20,414 bases of DNA, from NCBI GenBank assembly GCA_934692295.1, contig CAKUTL010000025.1:1-20414 (forward strand), given 5' to 3'. The position numbers and the translations under genes are program-made. The DNA is from an uncultured Candidatus Melainabacteria bacterium (GTDB lineage Bacteria; Cyanobacteriota; Vampirovibrionia; Gastranaerophilales; Gastranaerophilaceae). Shown here one piece after another: positions 1 to 7,903 of the stretch. Below the pieces are notes generated by a model. That model saw only the letters and a program-made list of their open reading frames with translations, was not told the origin of the DNA and did not search any database. How positions within the stretch are numbered: position 1 is the stretch's first letter; the number at the start of each line of letters is the position of its first letter.

Positions 1-1171
1 TATCCGCATTTAAAATTAAAGTTCCTTTATTTTTTATTTCGCTAGTTGCATTTTCACTACTAATACTTCCATTTAATGTATTAGTGCCACTAAAATCAGC
101 AGTAGAGTCATTTGCCATATATATCGTATCAGAAGATTGTTTAAATTCTGTTTGGTTTAAACTTATATTTCCTGCGTTATAAATTGCACCACCTTTTCCA
201 CCATCATTAGTTTTGTTACCATCAAATATTGTATTAGAGATTTCTAGGTCCTTAATCCCATTATAAATCGCCCCACCGTTATTTGCAGTGTTATTTGTAA
301 ATGTACTATTAATTATATCGCTGGTTATATTTCCTTTTTCATAAGCAATAGCTCCTCCGTCAGATCCAGATTTATTGCCATTAAAAGTTGCATTATCCAA
401 ATTAATAGTTACATTTCCAGTGCCACCAGTTGTAACATCGATTGCTCCACCATAACCAGTAGAATTATTTTTTGTAAAAGTTGTATTTTTTATCTCAATT
501 TTGAAATTTGATGGTCCTAGATTATTAACACAGATAGCTCCACCAGTTTTATTTGTATGATTTGATTCAAAATGAGAATCACTTATATTTAAAGAATTAT
601 TTCCTACCAGCCCAGAAGTTCCATAAACATATATCGCCCCGCCGTTATTTTCGTAGCTAGGATTAGAATCAGTAGAATTATTAGTAAAAGTAGAATTTTT
701 AATAGTCGTAGAAACAGGATTTCCATTTGTCGCAACAAGAGCCATAGCTCCACCACCAACAGCTTTTGGAGTTTTTGCAATATTATTATTAAAGGTTACA
801 TTGTCAAGGGTTAAAGTTCCCTCATTATATATTGCTCCGCCCCAACTTGAACCGTGTTGAATACTATCCAATGTAATGTTGTTTAATGTAAGTTCTGTAT
901 TAGGTTTGACATCAAATGCAAGAGTATTACTTAAATATTTCTTACTCTCGCCCAAAATTGTAACAGATTTTGGAGTATTACTTCCTGTTGTGATACGAGC
1001 AGTAGCTGATATATCACTACCCAACTTTACAGTAACAGAAGAACCCGTTGCATTTTTTAGGGCATCTGTTAATCCGCCAAAATCGTTAATTAAATCTTCT
1101 GCCAATACCATTTGCGTACTTAATACCATAGCAACAGAAATTGCAATCAATTTAATCTTTTTACTATTCAT
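1..1171 (-). CDS. Pmp-like beta-helix surface protein/adhesin, N-terminal 390 residues (3' end outside window)
   Basis: The reverse-strand frame is open from an ATG at 1171 to the left edge, so the gene is partial. Residues 1-24 form a Sec signal peptide (MNSKKIK, a hydrophobic core, then VLA before ED). From about residue 110 the protein carries alternating GGA(I/M) motifs (starting near 111, 140, 177, 210, 241, 272, 299 and 327) and FxxN motifs (near 127, 162, 201, 232, 263, 291 and 316). This alternation is the signature of chlamydial polymorphic membrane protein repeats, which fold as a right-handed beta-helix and in Chlamydia form autotransporter passengers. No transporter barrel lies within the window. 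The composition is rich in Asn, Thr and Gly. A GAGG ribosome site (1177-1180) precedes the ATG, and a sigma70-like promoter lies just upstream. Likely role: cell-surface adhesin. The family call is firm; the export route and ligand are unknown. Confidence 0.88.
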   Translation of the reverse strand, partial: MNSKKIKLIAISVAMVLSTQMVLAEDLINDFGGLTDALKNATGSSVTVKLGSDISATARITTGSNTPKSVTILGESKKYLSNTLAFDVKPNTELTLNNITLDSIQHGSSWGGAIYNEGTLTLDNVTFNNNIAKTPKAVGGGAMALVATNGNPVSTTIKNSTFTNNSTDSNPSYENNGGAIYVYGTSGLVGNNSLNISDSHFESNHTNKTGGAICVNNLGPSNFKIEIKNTTFTKNNSTGYGGAIDVTTGGTGNVTINLDNATFNGNKSGSDGGAIAYEKGNITSDIINSTFTNNTANNGGAIYNGIKDLEISNTIFDGNKTNDGGKGGAIYNAGNISLNQTEFKQSSDTIYMANDSTADFSGTNTLNGSISSENATSEIKNKGTLILNAD

Positions 1172-1204
1172 AATATCCTCAAATTCCAGCCTACAAGTTT
1201 ATTA

Positions 1205-1233
1205 ATTTTATTAAAAGAAGAAACTTTTAACAA
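1205..1233 (-). promoter_or_regulatory. Sigma70-like promoter of the Pmp-like gene
   Basis: On the reverse strand, TTGTTA (1233-1228) and TAAAAT (1210-1205) are separated by 17 bp. This predicts a start near 1198 and a leader of about 27 nt that carries the GAGG ribosome site. It is a match by eye only. Confidence 0.5.
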
Positions 1234-1337
1234 TATTTTGATGAAGTTTTGTTAAAAAAATATATAAATTTTTAGCGGATTTTAAAGAATATCAATAATT
1301 TTGGTATGATGCTCAACCTTTAAATTATCCAAAAATT

Positions 1338-2810
1338 TTACAATGCAACTTCGGTAATTAATGCAGATTTTTCATCCAATTTTGGCATTTTTATTGAAAA
1401 AGTATTCTTTGTCCCAATATTATCAAGACTGATTGTGCCATCGTGTGCTTCTATAATTTTACGACAAAAATATAACCCCAAACCAACGCCATTATTTGGT
1501 TCTAATGGATTTCCACAAACATATTTATCAAAAATATTTGTTTTTAAGCCTTCAGAAATTTCTTCACTCTCATTTTTAAAATCAAAAACATAAAAACCAT
1601 TTTCCAATTTAATGGAAATATCCACAACGCTATTTTCAAAAGCATAATTTATCGCATTGTTGAGCATATTACCAATAACTCTGCGTAATTGATTTTCGTC
1701 TGCATACATCAATTTTTCATCTTCTGTTAATTTGGAATTAAAGCGAATTTCTACATTTTTAATTTTCCCTAAACCCCTAACTTCTTTTATAGACCTATTC
1801 ATTAAAGAAATAATATCAAACCTTGAATACTCAAGTTGAATAATCCCGTTATTTTGTTTACAAGTTTTCAAAAGAGTACAGAGCATATCTTTCATATATT
1901 TTGCGGACTCTATCACAAGTTCCATTATTTCTTGATGACCTTCGTCTATTTTCCCATAATATTCACGATACAACATTTCAAGAGAACTAATTTGAGCCTG
2001 CAATGGATTTTTCAAATCGTGTGATAAAGTAGCCAAAAATAAGTCTCGTTGATGTTCTAATTTTTTGTCCGCATCAATATTTTTAGAAATAGTTACTAAT
2101 CCAGTGACGTTATTATCTGACATCAAAATTGGAGCTTTATGAATTTTGTACCAGTGTTGTTTTCCATCAGAACCTTTTACGACCTTTTCTTTTCGTAAAT
2201 GCTTCTTGTTTTGCAAAACATAATTATCTTCATTTTCAACTTCTGGCAAAGCATCTTTCATATCGATTTCAACTCCATCAGAATAAGAATCAATACCGTT
2301 CAGAACAAAATTCCTAGATTCATTATTTGCAACAACAAGATTTCTATTTTTATCTTTCATGTAAACAAGAAGAGGTAAATTCTCCAACAACGTATTAAGT
2401 TGATAATTCTTTTCTAGCAATCTTGTTTTCAAATTTTCTTCTCTTGTTACATCTCGAGAAACGGATAATACTCCACAAACAATTCCCTCTCTAACAATTG
2501 GAGTCGTTGTTTGTTTAATTATTTTATTAACCCCGTGTATCTTATGTCTGAAAGTATAACAGTTTGTTTCTAATTCGGAGATTGCCTTTTGGACATTATT
2601 TATTACAACTTGAGCACACCCATCATTAGGAAAAACTTCATCAACAGACTTTCCGATAATTGGAGTTTTTTCATCACCTTCAATAATAGATCTCAAAAAC
2701 GCTTTGTTATAAGCAATATACTTTAAATCTAAATCTTTAACAGTAATTATATCTTCGCAATACTCAAAGATTGCATCTAATAAATGTTCTTTTCCTTCAA
2801 TATCAATCAT
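1338..2810 (-). CDS. Soluble PAS-PAS sensor histidine kinase
   Basis: The protein has 490 residues and no membrane segment, so it probably senses a cytoplasmic signal. Two PAS-like regions (about 10-125 and 138-248; the second contains VYMKDKNRNLVVAN) precede a HisKA dimerisation domain with the phospho-accepting His264 in TLSHDLKNPL. A HATPase_c domain follows, with the N-box NMLNNAINYAF (381-391) and the glycine-rich GVGLGLYF (441-448). The G1 box is unusual: where most kinases have DxGxG, this one reads NESEE (413-417), so the usual Asp is Asn and both glycines are lost. ATP binding may be weaker or altered. No response regulator gene is adjacent. The ATG has no visible Shine-Dalgarno and sits only about 12 nt from an extended -10-like element, so the mRNA may be almost leaderless. 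Kinase family: sure. Signal and partner: unknown. Confidence 0.9.
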   Translation of the reverse strand: MIDIEGKEHLLDAIFEYCEDIITVKDLDLKYIAYNKAFLRSIIEGDEKTPIIGKSVDEVFPNDGCAQVVINNVQKAISELETNCYTFRHKIHGVNKIIKQTTTPIVREGIVCGVLSVSRDVTREENLKTRLLEKNYQLNTLLENLPLLVYMKDKNRNLVVANNESRNFVLNGIDSYSDGVEIDMKDALPEVENEDNYVLQNKKHLRKEKVVKGSDGKQHWYKIHKAPILMSDNNVTGLVTISKNIDADKKLEHQRDLFLATLSHDLKNPLQAQISSLEMLYREYYGKIDEGHQEIMELVIESAKYMKDMLCTLLKTCKQNNGIIQLEYSRFDIISLMNRSIKEVRGLGKIKNVEIRFNSKLTEDEKLMYADENQLRRVIGNMLNNAINYAFENSVVDISIKLENGFYVFDFKNESEEISEGLKTNIFDKYVCGNPLEPNNGVGLGLYFCRKIIEAHDGTISLDNIGTKNTFSIKMPKLDEKSALITEVAL

Positions 2811-2822
2811 AATTTGGATGTA

Positions 2823-2831
2823 ATTTTACCA
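2823..2831 (-). promoter_or_regulatory. Extended -10-like element of the PAS kinase gene
   Basis: The reverse strand reads TGGTAAAAT, which matches TGnTAtAAT at all but one position. It ends 12 nt before the ATG, so transcription would begin about 5-6 nt ahead of the start codon. No convincing -35 element was seen. Confidence 0.35.
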
Positions 2832-2922
2832 CACAAGGATAGTACTACTATATTAGTAACCGTACAATTATCCAAGTGGCTAATATTCCAAATTATTGAT
2901 TAGTATCTATTTTAAGATCAAT

Positions 2923-5277
2923 CTAGTGAAAACCTTTATCTGAGAATACATCAAAGTAGTAATCATTATTGCTTGAGAATAATCTATCATCTTCTCCTGC
3001 AATTTTTAATTCCATTTTGTATCTCAAAGTGTTATTATTTTTCCCTGTCTTTTTAATTCCGGAAGACCCCCATTCTCTTGCAAAATTATTCAAAGCATCT
3101 TCAAAGCCTCTAAGATAAGATACACAAATCGGATACTTATATTTATCAGCAATCGCCTTTTTGGCTTTTGCACTAAATGTTGCAGTTATAGGTTCTGCCC
3201 CTGCAGTTTTAATTTGAACTGGAGTATCAACATTCAAATAATCTTGTTCAATTATAGTTTTCAAAATTGCTTTATCAACAGAATTTTTTTGGTCAAACAA
3301 GTCCATAAAATTTGAAAGTTGAGCCTTATTTTCTTGAGATAAATTTGCATAATCTTCGTATTTGCACAAATATCTGACTGCTTCATCTTGAGATGCAGTT
3401 TTTTCTATAACTTTATCCAATACCTCCGGATATTCTGAATATTTTGCACTCTCCGGATACATTTTTACAACTTGAGAGTTCAATAAGTATTGACCAGCTT
3501 TATCAATATCAATTGTTCCATCAGTTTTCATTGCAAAAGTTTCAGCCTTTGCTAAAGCCTTATCACTTGCTTTACCATTTTTTTTGTATAAATTATATGT
3601 ATCCCAACGCATTACACTTTGTTCTACAGATTTTCTATTCAAAACTTTTGCGTCATTATCAATATTTTTATTTATCAAAGAAATTAAATATTTTGCATCT
3701 TCACAAGCATCTATAGATTTTGGTCGATAATCAGCACAAGAGTTTGCCAAATCCGCCAAATTATTTTGATAAAGAATGTTCATCGCATTATCAAAATCTC
3801 TTTTTATTCCTTTTAATTCTGCGGAAACTTTTTGCTTAATTTTTATATCTTCTTCTGCTTTTTGTCTTGCGATTTCGTTTAATTTATTTGTTCCTTTTGG
3901 AGCTAAATCTTGTTCTTTAATAGATTCAACAGCTTCTGCCATAGATTTTTTACCTTCACGAACAGAATCTAATTCTCTCAAAAATTTTGATAAAAATTTC
4001 ATATCTTCCGGCGTAAAATCACAACTATCAAAATCAATAATTTTGCTCAAAATTTCTTCATTTTCACTTAATTCCGCATTTGCAAAGAAATCCAATCTGG
4101 CTTTGAATTGATTCATATCAAAATTATCATAATCTTTTTGTGCATAATCAAGAGTTTCACCGGTTTTCACAAATGAACGAACTTTTTCCGGCATTTTTTC
4201 AAACTTGTATTCAGAACCTCTCAAATCAGATAGAGGAATAGAAACTCCGTCTTTTTCATACGTAATTTCATTCAACTTCTGACCTTCAAGATAATGTTTT
4301 CTAACTGTGGATGTTACAAAATCATCAAAATCAACATTCAAAAGTTTCAAATCTAAATCACTGACTTGTGGAATTTTAACTTTTCGAACTTCAGGAATTA
4401 ATGACATTCCACTTGTCGCAACTTTTTCATATCTTTCAAAAATTCTAACTGCTGTATGAGGAAAAACTGCATCAAATAATTTTATCGGATCCACTTTATG
4501 TTTCATTGCAATATCATAAACTAATGCCCCAACAGGTTTTACACAATATTCACTAGCTTCTTCTACTGAATCCATATTATCTGCCAAACCCTCATAAAAA
4601 TCACGAGTTAAAACACTCTCAATTTTATTTGCAATAACTTCTTGAGGAGATGTTGGAGTTTTAATTTTTGGATATTGTTTTTTCAAATCCTCAATTTTTG
4701 TAATATTTTTTAGGCCGCTATAATAATCTGTTAAAACTCTACCCAAATTGAAATCATCTTCAACAACGGCAGATTTTAATTTGTTTAACAATTGATAATC
4801 AATATTTTCAGCTACTTGCTTTTTATTTTTAGGTCCATCTGGATTGTATTTAAACTTAGAAGTTTGAGTTAATTTTTTTTGTAATTTTTGAATTTCTTCA
4901 AGTTTTTGCTGAGGATTTAAAACTTTATTATCGGCTAGTTTTTCTGCCTCCTCTAATATTTTTGTTTGTCTTTTCATAGACTCTCTGAAAAAATTCATTA
5001 CTCTTCGCATAACTTTCATCGTCAATTCAGCAGTATCCAAATCCGGCTCTTCTGTTTGTAAAAGTTCGGTAATTTGTCGCAACAATTTTGACTTTTCAAT
5101 ATCAAGATTTATTTTTTTCGGATTTATCCCACAAAATGAAATTATTCCTAATTTTGAATAATCAACTTTTGAATATTTAGGGGATTCTACATTTATCAAC
5201 GAAGTATTTTTAGCATTATTTCTGGGTGTTGACAAATTTCTATCAACAGGGGTGAATGTAACTTTTTGAACTAACAT
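2923..5277 (-). CDS. Large, mostly helical protein of unknown function
   Basis: The protein has 784 residues and I do not recognise its family. There is no signal peptide or membrane segment. The N-terminal part (about 1-55) is Asn/Lys/Ser-rich, begins MLVQKVTFTPVDRN and includes GIISFCG (about 44-50). I recall similar short N-terminal motifs in other proteins of gut Cyanobacteria relatives, but cannot verify that here. Residues 60-150 look like coiled coil, rich in Glu, Lys and Gln (EEAEKLADNK, LEEIQKLQKKL). The middle is predominantly charged helix. The last 90 residues differ in character: they contain KYPICVSYLRGFEDALNNFA, then a Gly/Asn/Lys segment, and end in a hydrophobic/aromatic strand-like tail, so they may be a separate C-terminal domain. 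The ATG has an AAAGGA ribosome site. The gene is divergent from the reductase operon. Confidence 0.75.
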   Translation of the reverse strand: MLVQKVTFTPVDRNLSTPRNNAKNTSLINVESPKYSKVDYSKLGIISFCGINPKKINLDIEKSKLLRQITELLQTEEPDLDTAELTMKVMRRVMNFFRESMKRQTKILEEAEKLADNKVLNPQQKLEEIQKLQKKLTQTSKFKYNPDGPKNKKQVAENIDYQLLNKLKSAVVEDDFNLGRVLTDYYSGLKNITKIEDLKKQYPKIKTPTSPQEVIANKIESVLTRDFYEGLADNMDSVEEASEYCVKPVGALVYDIAMKHKVDPIKLFDAVFPHTAVRIFERYEKVATSGMSLIPEVRKVKIPQVSDLDLKLLNVDFDDFVTSTVRKHYLEGQKLNEITYEKDGVSIPLSDLRGSEYKFEKMPEKVRSFVKTGETLDYAQKDYDNFDMNQFKARLDFFANAELSENEEILSKIIDFDSCDFTPEDMKFLSKFLRELDSVREGKKSMAEAVESIKEQDLAPKGTNKLNEIARQKAEEDIKIKQKVSAELKGIKRDFDNAMNILYQNNLADLANSCADYRPKSIDACEDAKYLISLINKNIDNDAKVLNRKSVEQSVMRWDTYNLYKKNGKASDKALAKAETFAMKTDGTIDIDKAGQYLLNSQVVKMYPESAKYSEYPEVLDKVIEKTASQDEAVRYLCKYEDYANLSQENKAQLSNFMDLFDQKNSVDKAILKTIIEQDYLNVDTPVQIKTAGAEPITATFSAKAKKAIADKYKYPICVSYLRGFEDALNNFAREWGSSGIKKTGKNNNTLRYKMELKIAGEDDRLFSSNNDYYFDVFSDKGFH

Positions 5278-5315
5278 AATTTTCCTTTATTCTTATACTT
5301 TAATAGTAAATCAGA

Positions 5316-5352
5316 CTAAATATTTTTTTGCTAAAAAACAATAAATATTTAG
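5316..5352. repeat. 10-bp inverted repeat between divergent genes
   Basis: CTAAATATTT (5316-5325) and AAATATTTAG (5343-5352) are perfect inverted copies around an AT-rich 17-bp spacer. The repeat lies between the divergent 784-residue gene and the reductase operon. It could be an operator or a weak AT hairpin, or it may be chance in AT-rich DNA. Confidence 0.35.
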
Positions 5353-5374
5353 AAAATTTTACAATCTAGTACTC

Positions 5375-5405
5375 TTGACTGATAGTTGCTATCAAGTTTT
5401 ATAAT
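5375..5405 (+). promoter_or_regulatory. Operon promoter with 19-bp spacer and central dyad (MerR-type layout)
   Basis: TTGACT (5375-5380) and a perfect TATAAT (5400-5405) are separated by 19 bp, longer than the usual 17. The spacer contains the perfect dyad TGATAG-TTG-CTATCA (5380-5394). Long spacers with a dyad between -35 and -10 are typical of promoters activated by MerR-family regulators. It drives the operon that starts at 5430. The bases are seen directly; the regulator type is inferred. Confidence 0.55.
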
Positions 5406-5429
5406 AAAATAAATTTTAAGGAAGGAAAT

Positions 5430-6419
5430 ATGAAGTACAGAAAACTTAGAGATTTAACAGTTTCAGCAATCGGAATGGGATGTATGGGGTTTTCACATGG
5501 ATATGGAGCATTACCACCCGAAGATGATGCTATAAAAATGATTAGGTATGCCTATGAAAAAGGCTGTACATTTTTTGATACCGCAGAAAATTACGGACCA
5601 TTTTTAAACGAAGAATTAGTGGGAAAAGCAGTTAAACCATTTAGAGATAAAATAATTTTAGCAACTAAATTCTCTCCATTTTCTCAACCAACTCAGCATG
5701 CACCACAAAAACTAAGCCGAGAAGGAATTAGAGAAGCTGTTGAAGGTTCTTTAAAAAGACTCCAAACAGATTATATAGATTTATATTATGAACATAGAGT
5801 TCCACTTGATAGTAATGTGGAAGACGTTGCAGGTTGGATTGGAGAACTAATAAAAGAAGGGAAAATCAGAGGATGGGGACAATCACAATCCACGGAAGAA
5901 CAAATCCGCAAAGCTCACGCCGTAACACCTATAACAGCAATTCAAAGTGAATATTCAATGATGGAAAGAATGTTTGAAAAAGATGTTATTCCAACATGTA
6001 AAGAATTAAATATCGGTTTTGTTCCATTCTCCCCTCTTGCTAGTGGATTTTTAAGCGGCAAATATAACAAAAATACAAAATATGAGGGAGACGATGTTAG
6101 ACTGGCAATTACAAGATTTAGCCCAGAAAACGTAGAGAAAAATCAGCCTCTTTTAGATATGTTAAATGACATTGCAAAAACTAAAAATTCTACTCCGGCT
6201 CAAATTTCTTTAGCTTGGATGTTGCACAAATACGATTTTCTAGCACCAATTCCTGGAATGAGAAAATTTGAAAGAATTGACGAAAATCTTGGAGCTGCAG
6301 ATATTGAATTATCAAACGAAGAATTTGAAAATATCGAAAAAGAACTTGATAAAATTACAATCTACGGCAACCGTACAGATGAAGATATTCAAAAAATGGG
6401 TTACGTCAAAGCACAATAA
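5430..6419 (+). CDS. Aldo/keto reductase (329 aa, YhdN/IolS-like branch)
   Basis: This is an NAD(P)H-dependent reductase of aldehydes and ketones with a TIM-barrel fold. The four catalytic residues are visible: Asp50 (FFDTAENYG), Tyr55, Lys80 (LATKFS) and His122 (YYEHRV). The C-terminal cofactor-binding segment IPGMRKFERIDENL (274-287) is also present. The length of 329 matches the longer family members that act on a wide range of carbonyls. There is no signal peptide, so it is cytoplasmic. The start is fixed by a strong ribosome site (AAGGAAGG) just upstream of the ATG. It is the first gene of the operon behind the dyad promoter, and its stop codon overlaps the ribosome site of the next reductase. 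The physiological substrate cannot be read from sequence. Confidence 0.95.
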   Translation: MKYRKLRDLTVSAIGMGCMGFSHGYGALPPEDDAIKMIRYAYEKGCTFFDTAENYGPFLNEELVGKAVKPFRDKIILATKFSPFSQPTQHAPQKLSREGIREAVEGSLKRLQTDYIDLYYEHRVPLDSNVEDVAGWIGELIKEGKIRGWGQSQSTEEQIRKAHAVTPITAIQSEYSMMERMFEKDVIPTCKELNIGFVPFSPLASGFLSGKYNKNTKYEGDDVRLAITRFSPENVEKNQPLLDMLNDIAKTKNSTPAQISLAWMLHKYDFLAPIPGMRKFERIDENLGAADIELSNEEFENIEKELDKITIYGNRTDEDIQKMGYVKAQ

Positions 6420-6429
6420 GGAGAAAACT

Positions 6430-7281
6430 ATGAAATATATAAAATTATATAATGGGGTAGAAATGCCATTGGAAGGTTTTGGAGTATTCCAAGTACCTGA
6501 ACTTTCAGAATGTGAAAAAGCAGTATCTGAAGCTCTTGATGTAGGATATAGATTAATTGACACGGCAGCAGCATATTTTAATGAAGAGGCAGTTGGAACA
6601 GCAATTGCAAAAAGGGGAATTAAAAGAGAAGAACTTTTTATTACCACAAAATTATGGATTCAAGATGCAGGCTATGAAAATGCAAAAAAAGCATTCCAAA
6701 CATCAATGGATAAATTAGGGTTAGATTACCTTGATTTATACCTAATTCACCAACCATTTAGTGATTACTACGGTTCGTGGAGAGCAATGGAAGAACTTTA
6801 TGAGCAAGGAAAAATTAGAGCAATAGGAGTTTGCAATTTTTACCCAGATAGACTTGCGGATCTTTACATAAATGCAAAAATTAAACCAATGGTAAACCAA
6901 GTCGAAATTCATCCATTCTTTCAACAACAATCTGCAATCAATACAATGAAAGAATTTAATATCCAACCTGAAGCATGGGGACCATTTGCCGAGGGAAAAT
7001 TCGGAATATTTCAAAATGAAATCTTAACTGAAATTGGTAAAAAATATGGAAAAACTTCAGCTCAAGTAATTTTAAGATGGAATATTCAAAGAGGTGTAGT
7101 TGTAATTCCAAAATCTGTAAAAAGAGAACGCATGGAACAAAATTTTGATATATGGGATTTTGAATTATCTAAAGAAGATATGCAAAAAATTTCAACTCTT
7201 GATACTGGTAAAAGTAATATCATTGACCACTCTACAGCAGAAACTGCTAAATTTTTAAACGATTATAAAATTCACGATTAA
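6430..7281 (+). CDS. Aldo/keto reductase (283 aa, 2,5-diketogluconate reductase-like branch)
   Basis: This second reductase belongs to a different branch from its upstream neighbour (AKR5-like, about 280 residues). The catalytic set is Asp44 (RLIDTAAAYFNE), Tyr49, Lys74 (ITTKLW) and His107 (LIHQPF). WGPFAEGK and IPKSVKRERMEQN match the cofactor-binding region. I chose the ATG at 6430 because AAGGAG (6418-6423) lies 6 nt upstream. The frame stays open further upstream to 6268, but that stretch is the out-of-frame 3' end of the previous reductase and looks nothing like the family. The 10-nt gap to the previous stop implies translational coupling. The protein is cytoplasmic and likely reduces small aldehydes or keto compounds; the exact substrate is unknown. 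Confidence 0.95.
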   Translation: MKYIKLYNGVEMPLEGFGVFQVPELSECEKAVSEALDVGYRLIDTAAAYFNEEAVGTAIAKRGIKREELFITTKLWIQDAGYENAKKAFQTSMDKLGLDYLDLYLIHQPFSDYYGSWRAMEELYEQGKIRAIGVCNFYPDRLADLYINAKIKPMVNQVEIHPFFQQQSAINTMKEFNIQPEAWGPFAEGKFGIFQNEILTEIGKKYGKTSAQVILRWNIQRGVVVIPKSVKRERMEQNFDIWDFELSKEDMQKISTLDTGKSNIIDHSTAETAKFLNDYKIHD

Positions 7282-7298
7282 ACGTAGGATAATAAAAA

Positions 7299-7880
7299 AT
7301 GAAAAAACTATTACTTATTTTAATTCCAATTATTTTATGTGGAGCGGGAATAGTTTTTGCTCTAACTCAAAATAATAAAACAACTCAACCAGAGGCAAAT
7401 CTTATGGATAAAAAAATCTTAATTGCATATTATTCAAGAAGTGGGAACACAAAAACTATAGCAAAAGAAATTCAAAAACAAACAAATGCAGAAATGTTTG
7501 AATTAATTCCATCTCAAAAATATCCATCCGGCTATGATGAAATGACAGAATTTGCGAAAAAGGAAATAGAACAAAATACGACTCCACCACTGAAAGAAAA
7601 CAAAGATATTTCTTCTTATGATGTAATTTTTGTTGGAACTCCAATCTGGTGGGGCAAGATGGCTACACCTGTAAAATCATTTTTGAAAGAAAATAACTTT
7701 GAAGGAAAAACAATAGTACCTTTTGTAACCCACGGCGGTGGTGGAGGTTATAGGATATCAAAAGATATGCAAAAACTTGCTCCCAAAGCAAAAGTTTTAA
7801 ATCAATTTACCGTTTATGGAAGTGGAGATTCCACAACACCAAATGAAATTTCAAATTGGATTTCAACATTAAAATTTTAA
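7299..7880 (+). CDS. Flavodoxin-like protein with N-terminal membrane anchor or signal
   Basis: The protein has 193 residues. Residues 1-22 (MKKLLLILIPIILCGAGIVF) are a signal peptide or anchor. The Cys14 context (IILC) is not a good lipobox, so lipoprotein processing is doubtful. The rest is a flavodoxin fold: LIAYYSRSGNTKTIAKEI (41-58) is the FMN phosphate loop, GTPIWWGKMATPVKSFL (113-129) the second flavin loop, and THGGGGGYR (144-152) the third. Flavodoxins carry electrons through FMN; this type may reduce quinones or carbonyls. An AGGA sits about 10 nt before the first ATG. A second in-frame ATG at 7404 (Met36), with AGAGG at 7391-7395, falls exactly where the soluble domain begins, so a cytoplasmic form is possible. 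It is the third gene of the reductase operon. Confidence 0.9.
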   Translation: MKKLLLILIPIILCGAGIVFALTQNNKTTQPEANLMDKKILIAYYSRSGNTKTIAKEIQKQTNAEMFELIPSQKYPSGYDEMTEFAKKEIEQNTTPPLKENKDISSYDVIFVGTPIWWGKMATPVKSFLKENNFEGKTIVPFVTHGGGGGYRISKDMQKLAPKAKVLNQFTVYGSGDSTTPNEISNWISTLKF

Positions 7881-7903
7881 ATAAATAGAATATAGGAGGA
7901 AAA

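Noticed and set aside
876..1205. Forward open frame of 109 codons
   Set aside because: It lies opposite the Pmp-like gene, whose signal peptide and repeats are unmistakable. The forward frame has no ribosome site and no sensible domain.
6268..6429. Longer N-terminus for the second aldo/keto reductase
   Set aside because: These codons are the previous gene read in another frame. The family N-terminus and a good ribosome site support the ATG at 6430.
7299..7880. Lipoprotein status of the flavodoxin
   Set aside because: Cys14 is preceded by I-I-L, not a proper lipobox, so I call only a membrane anchor or signal.
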